A stretch of DNA of 64,000 nt from Pelagibacterium luteolum (GTDB lineage Bacteria > Pseudomonadota > Alphaproteobacteria > Rhizobiales > Devosiaceae): positions 124,001 through 188,000 of the forward strand of contig NZ_FNCS01000006.1 in NCBI RefSeq assembly GCF_900100665.1. The letters are read 5' to 3'. Made by a program: the position numbers and the translations under genes. Under the pieces are notes generated by a model that was not told where the DNA came from, searched no databases, and saw only the letters and a program-made list of their open reading frames with translations. Shown in pieces: positions 19,516 to 28,752 of this stretch. Position 1 is the stretch's first letter. The number at the start of each line of letters is the position of its first letter.

Positions 19516-20394
19516 TCAGTTTGTGAGGCCGGCGTGAACCAGCGCTGCGTCGATGGCTGCGCGCGTGGTGTCTGTTACCGGCACGAGCGGCAGGCGAATA
19601 TCGTCGCCAAACAGCCCCAACCGCGAGGCTGCGTATTTCACGCCCTGCGGGTTGGGTTCGATGAACAGGGCCTTGTGCAGCGGAGCGAGCCGATCCTGAA
19701 TGGTAAGCGCCGTCGCGAAATCACCACTCTGGCACGCAGCCTGGAAGGCCGAGCACAGTTTTGGCGCGACGTTGGAGGTGACCGAAATACATCCCCTGCC
19801 CCCATGGGCGTTAAAGCCCAGCGCCGTGATGTCTTCGCCCGAAAGCAGGATGAAATCCGGTCCGAGCGCGCTACGGGTCATCGTCGCCTTGCTCATATCG
19901 GCCGTCGCGTCCTTCACCCCGATGATATTGGGGCATTCGTCGCGCAGGCGCTTAATGGTATCGACGCCGATATCAACGACCGTGCGGCCCGGCACGCTAT
20001 AGAGCACCACGGGCAGGCTCGTGGCGCGGGCGATGGCCGCAAAGTGCTGGAACATGCCCTCTTGGTTGGGCTTATTGTAATACGGCACGATGGTGAGAAC
20101 GGCGTCGGCGCCGGCCTGTTCGGCAAACTCGGCGAGATGGATCGCTTCGCGGGTGGAGTTTGAACCCGCCCCGGCGATCACCGGCACGCGCTTTTGCGCG
20201 ACTTCGACGGTGATCTCGATCACCCGGCGGTGTTCTTCATGGCTGACGGTGGGCGACTCGCCGGTGGTGCCCACCGGAACAAGGCCGTTGCTGCCTTCAT
20301 CGATCTGCCATTTGACGAAGCGCGCCATCGCGTCCTCATCAACGGCACCATTCCGGAACGGCGTTACCAACGCCGTGATCGACCCACTCAACAT
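19516..20394 (-). CDS. dapA: 4-hydroxy-tetrahydrodipicolinate synthase
   Basis: First committed enzyme of lysine/diaminopimelate synthesis, condensing aspartate semialdehyde with pyruvate. 292 residues from ATG 20394 ([15 protein letters not shown]). Seen: [14 protein letters not shown], the tyrosine-containing [10 protein letters not shown] and YSVPGRT, and the Schiff-base lysine in [11 protein letters not shown]. The frame is open for another 48 residues upstream without conservation. Head of dapA-smpB. Confidence 0.95.
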   Translation of the reverse strand: MLSGSITALVTPFRNGAVDEDAMARFVKWQIDEGSNGLVPVGTTGESPTVSHEEHRRVIEITVEVAQKRVPVIAGAGSNSTREAIHLAEFAEQAGADAVLTIVPYYNKPNQEGMFQHFAAIARATSLPVVLYSVPGRTVVDIGVDTIKRLRDECPNIIGVKDATADMSKATMTRSALGPDFILLSGEDITALGFNAHGGRGCISVTSNVAPKLCSAFQAACQSGDFATALTIQDRLAPLHKALFIEPNPQGVKYAASRLGLFGDDIRLPLVPVTDTTRAAIDAALVHAGLTN

Positions 20395-20612
20395 GTAATT
20401 AGTCCTCGCATTGCGCTGCCGGCGCGCCCGACAGCCCTTTCTTGTCTTGATGACGCGAAGCTCCCGAAGGTGTGACTTCACGGACCGGCGCGAAACAACG
20501 GAAATGTCACGCCAAAGACTGGCGCACCATAGTGTCACTTGTGGGGCGCGGCAAGCCGATCGGCGATCGCACGCGGTATTCCACTTTCGCCGGAAACGCT
20601 CTATGAAGCAGC

Positions 20613-21560
20613 ATGTTCAAACGTGCAACGCCAAAGCTGGAACACACGCCATTTTCGGGCCTGCCGGTAGAGACGATCCATGTCGGGCCCGTCGGCACAC
20701 AGGTGGCTGTGCACATCTACGGGACGCTCAGCGATGCGGCGCTGCCGGTCGCCTGCCTTGCGGGCTATACCCGCAATATGCTGGACTTTGCAGCGCTGCC
20801 GGCGGCCATAAACCGGCAGCCCGAGATGGACATTGCGTTCATCCTGATCGATCTGCCCGGTCGCGGCCGGTCGGCACACTTTCCGACCAAGCGCCCCTAT
20901 TCCAGTCTCGATGATGCCGATTGCGTTCTGGACGTGCTCGCCGCGCTCGATGTGCCGCGGGCCCTGTTGCTCGGCGAGGGGCACGGCGGACAGGTTGGGA
21001 TGCTTGCGGCGCAAAAAAGCCCGGGTTCGGTTGCGGGCGCCGTGCTCATCGATTGCGGGCCGATCACCGACTCGCGCGCGCTTGTCCGTACGCGGAACAA
21101 TTTCGAGCATTTGAGGGGTTTGCGGGGCGAAGCGGGTATTCGCGCGGCATTGCGCAAAATCGTGGGCGCCGACTATCCGGGCGAAGGCGAAGCGCGTCTC
21201 GATGCGCTTGCGGCTCGGAACTTCGGCATCGATTCCAAGGGGCGATTGGTGCCCTTGTTCGATCCGCGACTGGTTGCGCAACTCGACAAGTTCGATTTCG
21301 ACGACGTGCTCGAGCCGCAATGGCCGCTGTTCGACTGTCTCGACCATGTGCCACTGATGCTGGTGCGAACGCAAATGAGCGACCAGTTGCGGCGGGCAAC
21401 ATTCGACGAAATGACCAAACGCCGCACGGACGCTGCGACCTTGGTGATTGCAGGCCAGGGCAGCCCCGCGCTTCTCGACGGTGCTGAAGAAATTTCGGCG
21501 CTGGCGGCTTTTCTGCGTAGCGCGAGCGTTGCCGAGGATCAGGATTCCTCGTTCGACTAG
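20613..21560 (+). CDS. Degenerate alpha/beta-hydrolase-fold protein
   Basis: A 315-residue protein with an alpha/beta hydrolase layout ([14 protein letters not shown] as oxyanion-type strand, [17 protein letters not shown] after strand 4). However, the nucleophile elbow reads [14 protein letters not shown]: where the serine should be there is Gly123, and the late GxGHxPxL histidine motif reads GQGSPALL, with Ser284 in place of His. It therefore probably lost hydrolase activity and may be a binding or scaffold protein. ATG start at 20613. Its stop codon overlaps that of the convergent HhH protein gene (CTAG). Confidence 0.75.
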   Translation: MFKRATPKLEHTPFSGLPVETIHVGPVGTQVAVHIYGTLSDAALPVACLAGYTRNMLDFAALPAAINRQPEMDIAFILIDLPGRGRSAHFPTKRPYSSLDDADCVLDVLAALDVPRALLLGEGHGGQVGMLAAQKSPGSVAGAVLIDCGPITDSRALVRTRNNFEHLRGLRGEAGIRAALRKIVGADYPGEGEARLDALAARNFGIDSKGRLVPLFDPRLVAQLDKFDFDDVLEPQWPLFDCLDHVPLMLVRTQMSDQLRRATFDEMTKRRTDAATLVIAGQGSPALLDGAEEISALAAFLRSASVAEDQDSSFD

Positions 21561-21928
21561 GCCGACGTGACCTTTATAAGCGCCCTGGCTTGCGAGACCC
21601 ATTTTTCGCGCTCGATCCGACCGCGGGTTCCCAGCTTTTCATTCATCGCCGCAATCTCGCGCGCGTCCCAGGCGGCAATTTGCTCAAAGCGAGTGACGCC
21701 ATTTTCATGAAGCATAGATTCAATCTTGGGGCCTATCCCCTTGATTGTCTTGAGATCATCCACCCTTCCGGTCGGCTGGCTCACCTCTGCGGGGCGTGTG
21801 CCGTTGGCGACCTCCACGGCACGGCGACGGCCAAAGAACCGCTTGGCGAGATAGCCGATGCAACATCCGATGAAGAATGCGGCGATGAGAAGCAGTGCGC
21901 TTTCGACGATGTGAGGCGTGGGGTTCAT
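21557..21928 (-). CDS. Membrane-anchored helix-hairpin-helix protein
   Basis: A 123-residue protein with one N-terminal membrane helix (VESALLLIAAFFIGCCIGYL) and a cytoplasmic C-terminal domain with DDLKTIKGIGPKIESMLHENG, the helix-hairpin-helix/H3 motif seen in NuoE-linked and DUF-type proteins, then FEQIAAWDAREIAAMNEKLG. The domain usually mediates protein or nucleic-acid contacts. It is the last gene of an OmpA-microprotein-HhH run, nine bases after the microprotein stop. Confidence 0.75.
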   Translation of the reverse strand: MNPTPHIVESALLLIAAFFIGCCIGYLAKRFFGRRRAVEVANGTRPAEVSQPTGRVDDLKTIKGIGPKIESMLHENGVTRFEQIAAWDAREIAAMNEKLGTRGRIEREKWVSQARALIKVTSA

Positions 21929-21937
21929 GAGTGCGCC

Positions 21938-22045
21938 CTACGCCTGTTCGTCCGGCGTGCCGTACCAGCCGGTCGCGATGCCGATCAGAAGGGCGATGGC
22001 CAGAAACGGCCAATAGATTTGCACCAGATACATAATTGCGCTCAC
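21938..22045 (-). CDS. 35-residue single-pass membrane microprotein
   Basis: GTG start whose GTGA overlaps the OmpA stop, ending in TAG at 21938. The product has a short N-terminus, one clear hydrophobic helix (LVQIYWPFLAIALLIGIATG) and a short polar tail (WYGTPDEQA). Position between two co-directional genes with an overlapping start and a nine-base gap to the next gene argues that it is translated. It is too short to be picked by ordinary gene finders. Function unknown; perhaps a partner of the OmpA or HhH protein. Confidence 0.6.
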   Translation of the reverse strand: MSAIMYLVQIYWPFLAIALLIGIATGWYGTPDEQA

Positions 22046-23232
22046 CGCTCAACTCCCCCTTGCGCAGCGATGTCTTCGAAATTGAAGACGATCCTGCGAT
22101 TTTGCGCCTTGCCCGCTGGCGTATCGTTCGACGCGATCGGCAGGCTGGCACCATAGCCGACTGCATAAAGCCGACCCGGACGAACGCCCAGATCGACAAG
22201 GGCATCAACCACCGATTCAGCGCGCGACAGTGACAGCAGCAAATTGGCCCGGTCGCCGCCGTCCGCGTCGGTATGTCCTTCTACATAAATGGGTGCGTCC
22301 GGGCAAATGGCGAAAACGTCAGCCAGGTCGGACAAAAGAGTTTGGCTATCCTCGGTAATCGCAGACCGTCCCGAGGCAAAGAGAACACTGCGGCTGTCAA
22401 GCAGGTCGGCGACTTGTGCCTCGCACATTGCGACCGCGGCAGCGTCGGTTGGCTCGGGCTCTGGCATGGACCGGGCTATCTCGACCTCGGCAGAGACATC
22501 CTCTTCAGGAGCGGGTTCGGCAACCGCATCGGGTTGGGGTGCGACCTCGACGACGATATCGGAGGGTTCGGACTCTGGTGCCTCAGGTGCATCCTGCACG
22601 ATCTCTTCGGATACGGTGCTCGAAGCGTCCACGTCACTGGGCTCGGGGGCCGGCTCCTCGGGCGCTGGCGCCTCCGCCAGAAGCACATCGACACGACTGG
22701 TCAGTTCGGCATTTTCAGCTTCCGGCAGCGGGCTCGGGTCGATTGACGCTGGGATTGCTGCGGTTTCGGCCGGCTCTTCGAGCGCCAAAACCCAAGCCGG
22801 GCCGGGGCCGGTTGGGTTCGCGAGCAAGCTCGTCAAATCGGAGACGTCTTCTCCCGGCAGCATGGTACCTGTCAGGCTCCATGCGCCATCGCGATATCCG
22901 ACCTCGCCCTGTTCGAGATAGCCAACGGCTTCGATGGCGAGCAAGGCATCGCGCAAAAATCCGAGCGGCGCGTCTGGCCGCACGCCCAGTTCGGCCGAAA
23001 TGCCCGCACGCCGGCTCAAAAGATTGGCGACGGAGTCATAGGGCACGTCGCCCGACATCGCCACGACACCGCCGTCGACCGCGATCGCCCAATGGTAGTC
23101 GTCGGATGTGGCAGCTTCGCCCTCAGGAGCAGCTCGGCCCGCGTTATCGAGAACCTGATATTGCGCGTGGGCCGGAAGCCCAAGCGCCAGGGCCGCCGCG
23201 AGTCCCACGGTTACAACCGATTTCAATCCCAT
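22042..23232 (-). CDS. OmpA-family outer-envelope protein with acidic Pro/Glu linker
   Basis: A 396-residue exported protein: signal peptide from ATG 23232 (VTVGLAAALALGLPAHA), a BON-like N-terminal half (WAIAVDGGVVAMSGDVP, AVGYLEQGEVGYRDGAWSL), a long Glu/Pro/Ala-rich linker (about residues 165-270), and a C-terminal OmpA domain with the peptidoglycan-binding signature IYVEGHTDADGGDRANLLLS and LYAVGYGASLPIASN. The linker is strongly acidic and low in complexity. It likely tethers peptidoglycan from the periplasm. Followed by a membrane microprotein with an overlapping start. Confidence 0.85.
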   Translation of the reverse strand: MGLKSVVTVGLAAALALGLPAHAQYQVLDNAGRAAPEGEAATSDDYHWAIAVDGGVVAMSGDVPYDSVANLLSRRAGISAELGVRPDAPLGFLRDALLAIEAVGYLEQGEVGYRDGAWSLTGTMLPGEDVSDLTSLLANPTGPGPAWVLALEEPAETAAIPASIDPSPLPEAENAELTSRVDVLLAEAPAPEEPAPEPSDVDASSTVSEEIVQDAPEAPESEPSDIVVEVAPQPDAVAEPAPEEDVSAEVEIARSMPEPEPTDAAAVAMCEAQVADLLDSRSVLFASGRSAITEDSQTLLSDLADVFAICPDAPIYVEGHTDADGGDRANLLLSLSRAESVVDALVDLGVRPGRLYAVGYGASLPIASNDTPAGKAQNRRIVFNFEDIAAQGGVER

Positions 23233-23330
23233 GGAAACCCTAAACCTCGACGCAATCAGATATTCGGCGCTGCTGCGCCGAATCGTTCCCGCGAGTGTAT
23301 CCGCCCCTGCCCGACTGATCGACACGCTGA

Positions 23331-23366
23331 AGACAAAAAGAAAGGGTCCGGCAAAGCCGAGCCCTT
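23331..23366 (-). terminator. Terminator after the porin gene
   Basis: Inverted repeat 23342-23352 with 23356-23366 (AAGGG.. GGC / GCC .. CCCTT, mismatched in the middle), three-base loop, then on the minus strand a T-rich run (TTTCTTTTTG). It is 29 bases past the porin stop and separates it from the OmpA-family gene. Confidence 0.65.
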
Positions 23367-23394
23367 CCCAAAATCGCCACTGGCGAAGACGTTA

Positions 23395-24615
23395 TTAGAA
23401 CGACTTCGAAGCGGAGAACGTAACAGCGTAAACGTCGTCGGTGTCAGCATATGCGGACAGACCGGTTTCGAAGTTTCCGCCAGGTGCGTAGGTTACGCCA
23501 CCAGCACCGTAAACCAGGTCGCCAGCAGAGTAATCGACGTAGCCGACTTCTGCGTTAACCGAGATGTTCTCAACGACTTCAGCGTTGACACCAGCGTAAA
23601 CAGCGAAGGTTTCGCCGACGAGAGCGCCGTTGTCGTAGTACGTTGCGTTCATGATGCCAGCGTCTTCGGCATAAGCAGCACCGAGGTAGACGTCGATGGT
23701 ATCGGTCGCACCGAAGGAACCTTCACCAGCAACAGCGAATTCGTCGGCTTCGGTGAATGCAGCGTCGACGTCGAGCGAGAACATGTCGAACGTAGCGCCG
23801 GCACCGATCGTTGCGATCCAGTCACCTGTGTCGTCAGCGACAACGCCACCGCGAACGGAGAATGCATCGAATTCAGCCATAACGCGAGCGTAGTAGTTCA
23901 CCTGATCGGCGGAGTCGAAGATGTCGCCGAGAAGAACGCCAACTTCACCCGAGATGCCGCCGTTGTCGTATGCGACAGCGAGACCGGCAGTGCCGTTTTC
24001 GTTGTTGGGGGCAAAGCCATCGTCAACCTGAAGGTTTTCAAGTCCAACGAGAACCGAGAAACCATCAGCGATGAGCGATTCGATCTGGATGCCGTGGCCG
24101 CCGGTAGCAACGGAGTTGGCGAGATCACCCTTGTCGAGCTCGTCGAAGTTCAGAGCGCCATACGAACGATCGAGAATGACGGTGTCAAAGATCGAACCAA
24201 TACGACCGGCAGTGATGACAGTGGTGTCACCGAACGAAACGTATGCGCGCTCGATTTCCGGGTTGATGTCGCCATTGGCGTTTTCCGTGCCGTCGTTGAG
24301 ACGGATAACGGCGGTTGCTGCACCGGCGTCGGTCTGCGTGGTGGCTTCGAAAAGAAGCTGCCATTCAACGAGCGAGTCAGTGAAGAAATCGGTAGGCGAA
24401 CCAAAGCCAGCGCCGTAGTTGCCGGTTTCGAAAGTGTACTCAACCGAGCCCGAGATCGACAGGCAGGTGTCGTCGGATTCGATGGTCAGACCGGAGATGC
24501 CGTAGGCATCGCAAACGCCGAGCGAAACGAATTCCGCGATCGGATCAGCAGCCTGCGCACCTGTCGAGAGGGCGAGTACTGCGGCAGAACCCAGAAGAAG
24601 GCTCTTAAGTTTCAT
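23395..24615 (-). CDS. Major outer-membrane porin, alphaproteobacterial (Devosiaceae) type
   Basis: A 406-residue beta-barrel porin with signal peptide (LLLGSAAVLALSTGAQA). The mature start ADPIAEFVSLGVCDAYGISG and the closing YAVTFSASKSF (C-terminal Phe, the outer-membrane sorting signal) are typical. Two Cys in the first 40 mature residues (VCDAYG, DDTCLS) could form a loop-locking disulphide. The gene is unusually AT-richer and codon-optimised (GAC, GTT, GAA repeats) compared with neighbours, as in highly expressed genes; GGAGG is placed just before ATG. Confidence 0.88.
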   Translation of the reverse strand: MKLKSLLLGSAAVLALSTGAQAADPIAEFVSLGVCDAYGISGLTIESDDTCLSISGSVEYTFETGNYGAGFGSPTDFFTDSLVEWQLLFEATTQTDAGAATAVIRLNDGTENANGDINPEIERAYVSFGDTTVITAGRIGSIFDTVILDRSYGALNFDELDKGDLANSVATGGHGIQIESLIADGFSVLVGLENLQVDDGFAPNNENGTAGLAVAYDNGGISGEVGVLLGDIFDSADQVNYYARVMAEFDAFSVRGGVVADDTGDWIATIGAGATFDMFSLDVDAAFTEADEFAVAGEGSFGATDTIDVYLGAAYAEDAGIMNATYYDNGALVGETFAVYAGVNAEVVENISVNAEVGYVDYSAGDLVYGAGGVTYAPGGNFETGLSAYADTDDVYAVTFSASKSF

Positions 24616-25005
24616 AATTGACCTCCAAAGTCAGTCATTCAGTTTGTTTGTTGCCGGGCTATCCGGCAGTTTGTCGAAACGCGACCACATTTTTGTTTTG
24701 GTGTCGTGTGTTGCCGTCGCGCTGCGACCGACAAACGATCCCATGCATGGATTCGCAAGACCCACTCTAGCGATGACTCCCCGCCACGCAACAGCCGTTA
24801 TGCCGTAGAACAGCCGCCAACATGGGTTGCAGGGTGAATGTTGCAAAATGTCCACACATCTGGAAACCACTTGTTAAGACTTGCGGCGACGGCGTTTACG
24901 AAGCCTTCAGAATTGGTGCTCACACACAGTTTTTAGCGAAGTCCTATCCCAAAAGAGCCGCATTGCTGTATGCATCAATGTTGAGAATTCGGGCCAAGGA
25001 CAGGC
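24616..25005. other. 390-bp intergenic region upstream of the porin
   Basis: Divergent region between the porin and the exported protein gene. It holds a strong GGAGGTC ribosome-binding site for the porin at its left edge; the central part (24640-24900) is AT-richer and would carry the porin promoter. No RNA gene is recognisable. Confidence 0.45.
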
Positions 25006-25671
25006 GTGTTGGTATTTGATCGGTCAGCCCTTACAGGCGCAGTTTGTATTTCGATTGCAGTCTTGCTGTCTGCGACGTCTATCGCCAACGCGCAGGAGGA
25101 AGCAGCCGCCCCCGCGCAACCTCAAATCGATGTCGAGCAGGTCCTGGTCGATCTTGATGCCCTCATACACGCGACACGCGCCACGACGCGATGTGCGCTG
25201 TACGACGAGCAGATCGACTATCTTACTCCCCTCGAACAGGTTGGCGCGTCGGTTCGTCTCAATGAACTGACCAGCATCCTTGAAGGCCGGCTCGACGATC
25301 TGGCCGATCGTGTTGCCATGATGGGCAATGAGGCGACGGCTCTCCCCTGCGGGGACGACGCACTTGTGCCTTACATGACGTTCGGCCAGCAGATCGGGCG
25401 CGATGTCATCGACATTGCCATGCGTGCCTGGCGTGAGATCGAAATCGCCAATTGCTCGTATTTTGCCGACGATGATTTCATGGCTGCTGTCGACCGGGCG
25501 CAGGAGGCTGCAGATACCGCCATTATCGAAGGCGCTGAAAATCGCCAGGATTACATCGAGCAGCAGGCAGATGTGTGGGTGGGTATTTTTTCGAGCTCCT
25601 GCGCGAACCTCTATTTCGATCCTGTGACCACTCTACCGGGCCAGATCGCCCTGGCGCTTCCCACGCCTTAG
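25006..25671 (+). CDS. Exported protein of unknown function
   Basis: A 221-residue protein; GTG start at 25006 with AAGGA six bases upstream. A signal peptide (ICISIAVLLSATSIANAQ-like, cleavage after ANA) leads to an alpha-helical acidic mature protein with five Cys (TRCALYD, LPCGDD, ANCSYF, SSCANLY) that could pair in the periplasm. I recognise no family. It is divergent from the porin and followed by tRNA-Ala. Possible envelope-associated helper of the porin, but this is only position. Confidence 0.65.
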   Translation: MLVFDRSALTGAVCISIAVLLSATSIANAQEEAAAPAQPQIDVEQVLVDLDALIHATRATTRCALYDEQIDYLTPLEQVGASVRLNELTSILEGRLDDLADRVAMMGNEATALPCGDDALVPYMTFGQQIGRDVIDIAMRAWREIEIANCSYFADDDFMAAVDRAQEAADTAIIEGAENRQDYIEQQADVWVGIFSSSCANLYFDPVTTLPGQIALALPTP

Positions 25672-25727
25672 CATCACGCAATTGACTTCAGCAACGCATC
25701 GAAATGCGCTAAAATCGGTGCGAGGAT

Positions 25728-25803
<76 letters not shown>

Positions 25804-25825
25804 TCCCTATCTTACATGTCCCCGA

Positions 25826-27391
25826 TCACATCGCGGATGATGCGGGCGTCGGTTCGGGTACCGCGTCGCGTTGCAGGCGCGTGGTGATGTAGCGTTCGAG
25901 TTCTGCCAAATCGATATGGTCGGCGTGGAGACCATATTTCGTGCGCCGCCAGAGGAGGTCGTCCGCAGTGCGGACCCATTCTGCATCGATGAGGTAATCG
26001 ACCTCGGCGGCAAAAAGGCCCGCGCCGAAATGAAAGCCCATTTCGGGGCGTGACTTCGCCGCGCCGAGAATCGTCCAGCTCCGCGTGCCGTAACGGCGCA
26101 GGAGGCGATCGGCGTCGCGCGGCTCGAGGAAGGGATAGTCGGCGCGTAGGCGTTCGATCTGGGCATCAACGCCCTGTGGGGCGAAATCACCGCCCGGCAA
26201 GGTGCTCGATGCCGTCCATGCGACCTCACGCGGGCCAAGTGCGTTCTGCAGCTTTTCCAGCGCCGACTCCGCAAGCCGCCGATAGGTGGTGATCTTGCCG
26301 CCTATGATGGTCAATAGTTTTGCCTCGCCTGCCCCGCCGGTCAGTTTGAGGACATAGTCGCGAGTCGCCTCCTGGGCGCTGCTGGCGCCGTCGTCGTAAA
26401 GGGGCCGGACGCCCGAATAGCTCCACACGATATCTTCCCGCGCGATGGAATCGGCGAAATAGTCGTTGGCGGCTGCGATCAGATAGTCGATTTCCGTATC
26501 GGAAATCGCAGCGCTGCCCGGTTCATCGTCAAAGTCGGCGTCGGTTGTGCCGATCAGGGTGAATTCGCCTTCATAGGGAATGGCAAAGAAGATGCGGCCA
26601 TCCGCGTTCTGGAAGAAGAAGCACCGCTCATCGTCGTGGAGCCGGGGCACGACGATGTGGCTGCCCTTGACCAGTCTGACGCCATGGCGATCCTGCCGGT
26701 CGCCGGTTTCGCCCAGAGCGCGCTGCACCCACGGCCCGGCCGCATTGACCAGCGCTCGTGCTGCCACGGTCGCCGTATCGCCCGTCTCGGTGTCCTCGAT
26801 ATCAATGGCCCAACGGTCGCCCTCGCGACGGGCGGCGATGACTTTTGTGCGGGTTCTGATCGTCGCACCACGGTCGGCGGCGTCCTGGGCATTGAGCACC
26901 ACGAGGCGGGCGTCATCGACCCAACAATCGGAATATTCGAACGCTGGCCCATAGCCCGGGCGAAGGGCGCGGCCCAAGGGGTCTTCGCGTAGATCCAGGG
27001 TTTTAGTGGGCGGGAGCAGTTTGCGACCACCGAGATGGTCATACATGAAAAGGCCCAGTCTCAGCAGCCATTTGGGGCGAAGGCCCTTGTGGTGAGGCAG
27101 GACAAACCGCAACGGCCAGATGATGTGGGGGGCCATGCGCCAGAGCACTTCGCGCTCGAACAAAGCTTCGCGGACGAGCCGGAATTCATAGTGCTCGAGA
27201 TAGCGCAGGCCGCCGTGAATGAGTTTGGTCGAGGCCGAAGAGGTGCCCGATGCGAAGTCGTTCTGTTCGGCCAGAAACACCGAGTAACCGCGGCCTGCCG
27301 CGTCGCGGGCGATGCCGCAGCCGTTGATGCCGCCGCCGACGACGAAGATATCGAAAATCTGGCCCGTTGCGGGCGATGCACTGGCTGTCAT
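25826..27391 (-). CDS. glpD: Aerobic glycerol-3-phosphate dehydrogenase
   Basis: FAD enzyme at the inner membrane that oxidises glycerol-3-phosphate to dihydroxyacetone phosphate and feeds electrons to quinone. The N-terminal FAD site is FDIFVVGGGINGCGIARDAA, followed by ASGTSSASTKLIHGGLRYLE, a family signature. Late motif GGKITTYRRLAESA is also typical. 521 residues from ATG 27391; an ATG at 27421 is an alternative and neither has a strong Shine-Dalgarno. Stop close to the tRNA gene, convergent. Confidence 0.92.
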   Translation of the reverse strand: MTASASPATGQIFDIFVVGGGINGCGIARDAAGRGYSVFLAEQNDFASGTSSASTKLIHGGLRYLEHYEFRLVREALFEREVLWRMAPHIIWPLRFVLPHHKGLRPKWLLRLGLFMYDHLGGRKLLPPTKTLDLREDPLGRALRPGYGPAFEYSDCWVDDARLVVLNAQDAADRGATIRTRTKVIAARREGDRWAIDIEDTETGDTATVAARALVNAAGPWVQRALGETGDRQDRHGVRLVKGSHIVVPRLHDDERCFFFQNADGRIFFAIPYEGEFTLIGTTDADFDDEPGSAAISDTEIDYLIAAANDYFADSIAREDIVWSYSGVRPLYDDGASSAQEATRDYVLKLTGGAGEAKLLTIIGGKITTYRRLAESALEKLQNALGPREVAWTASSTLPGGDFAPQGVDAQIERLRADYPFLEPRDADRLLRRYGTRSWTILGAAKSRPEMGFHFGAGLFAAEVDYLIDAEWVRTADDLLWRRTKYGLHADHIDLAELERYITTRLQRDAVPEPTPASSAM

Positions 27392-27469
27392 GGCGGTATC
27401 CGTAACGCGATCAGGCGCCATTACGAAGCGAAAGTTGCGGTTTTGTGGCTATGGCGGATTGCCGCCGCG

Positions 27470-28303
27470 TCAGAGCGCCGCAAGCACGCGACGGGCGGCG
27501 GCCAGATGGGGCTTATCAAGCATTTTGCCGTTCATCTGGATCGCGCCCGATCCGGGCGCGGCGTCGAAGGCGGCGATGACGGCGCGGGCATGGGCGATTT
27601 CATCCTCGGTGGGCTGGAAGGCGGAATTGATGATGTCGATCTGTTTGGGGTGAATGGCCATCATGCCGGAAAACCCGTCGCGGCGGGCTTTTGCGGCGTA
27701 GGCTTTCAATCCGTCGAGATCGGAAAAGTCGGGATAGACGGTCTCTATAGCCGGAACGCCGGCTGCGTGGGCGGCGAAAAGGGCGAGGTTTCGCACCATC
27801 TCATAGGGCGAGGTGTAGCTGCCATCGGCATGGCGGGCGCTGGTTGCGCCGATGGCGGCAGGCAGATCCTCGGCGCCCCAGGTGAGGCCGCAGAGCCGAC
27901 TGGCGACGGCACCGTATGTCCCGAGGCCGAAGATCGATTTGGGGGTTTCGGTGGCGATGGGCAGGATTTTGGTATCGGCCATGCCCAGCATTGCGCCGAG
28001 TTCGGCCACCGAGGTGCTCGATTCCGATTTCGGTAATACCAGTGCATCGGGCTTGAGCGGCAGGATGGCGCGGAGGTCTTCCTTGATGTCGGGGGTGCCC
28101 AGTGCATTGATACGGACGAAAAGGTGCACCGCGCGATTGGCTTGGCCGAGACATCGGGCGACATCCTTTCGTGCCCAGGGTTTGCGGTCGGGGACGACCG
28201 AATCCTCAAGATCGAGGATGAGCGCGTCAGCACCGCTTTTGAGCGCCTTTTCCATGCGATCGGGCTGATCTCCGGGGACGAACAACAGCGAGCGGAGTTT
28301 CAT
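27470..28303 (-). CDS. CitE/HpcH-type CoA-ester lyase
   Basis: A 277-residue TIM-barrel Mg enzyme cleaving (S)- or (R)-hydroxyacyl-CoA esters such as malyl-, methylmalyl- or citramalyl-CoA. N-terminus LRSLLFVPGDQPDRMEKAL, metal-ligand DALILDLEDSV and CoA-ester region WGAEDLPAAIGA are seen. It overlaps the MaoC gene stop by ATGA and sits behind the methylcrotonyl-CoA carboxylase genes. The same neighbours, in nearly the same order, occur around the Mycobacterium tuberculosis Rv2498c lyase, which suggests a role in leucine or branched acyl-CoA breakdown. Confidence 0.8.
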   Translation of the reverse strand: MKLRSLLFVPGDQPDRMEKALKSGADALILDLEDSVVPDRKPWARKDVARCLGQANRAVHLFVRINALGTPDIKEDLRAILPLKPDALVLPKSESSTSVAELGAMLGMADTKILPIATETPKSIFGLGTYGAVASRLCGLTWGAEDLPAAIGATSARHADGSYTSPYEMVRNLALFAAHAAGVPAIETVYPDFSDLDGLKAYAAKARRDGFSGMMAIHPKQIDIINSAFQPTEDEIAHARAVIAAFDAAPGSGAIQMNGKMLDKPHLAAARRVLAAL

Positions 28304-28752
28304 GAGGTTTTCCGCTGGATGAGCGCGGTGCGGGCGCAGGAGCAGACGATTTCGTCGCGCTGGTTGATAGCGCGATGGGTGAAGGTGACGATGCCGGCCT
28401 CCGGGCGGCTGCCGGAGGGGCGCACGGCGGTCACTTCGGTTTCGACGCGGATCGTATCGCCGATGAACACCGGTTTGGGCATGCGCAACTGGTCGTAGCC
28501 GAGGTTTGCGATGAGCGTGCCCAGCGTGGTTTCAGCGACCGAAATGCCGACCATGAGCGCAAAGGTGAAGGTACCATTGACGACGACCTGGCCGAACTCG
28601 GTGCCCTTTGCGTACACCGCATCGAGGTGGAGCGGCTGGGGGTTGTGGGTGAGGGTCGACATCAAAAGATTGTCGGTTTCGGTCACCGTTCGGCGGATGG
28701 GATGGACGATGGTGTCGCCAAGCGACCAGTCCTCGAAATAGCGTCCGGTCAT
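28300..28752 (-). CDS. MaoC-family (R)-specific enoyl-CoA hydratase-like protein
   Basis: A 150-residue hot-dog-fold protein. YFEDWSLGDTIVHPIRRTVTE opens it; the catalytic dyad is expected in the THNPQPLHLDAVYAKGTEFG stretch (N-P-x-H) and the hydration motif. It overlaps both neighbours by ATGA (MCC alpha upstream, CitE-like downstream), so all three are translated as one unit. It may hydrate 3-methylglutaconyl-CoA or another intermediate; no crotonase-type hydratase is seen in the cluster. Confidence 0.82.
   Translation of the reverse strand: MTGRYFEDWSLGDTIVHPIRRTVTETDNLLMSTLTHNPQPLHLDAVYAKGTEFGQVVVNGTFTFALMVGISVAETTLGTLIANLGYDQLRMPKPVFIGDTIRVETEVTAVRPSGSRPEAGIVTFTHRAINQRDEIVCSCARTALIQRKTS

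Noticed and set aside
23092-24621. A 509-codon plus-strand frame opposite the porin
   Set aside because: Complement of a strongly codon-biased porin; the translated sequence is repetitive Val/Asn/Asp-rich without any family pattern.
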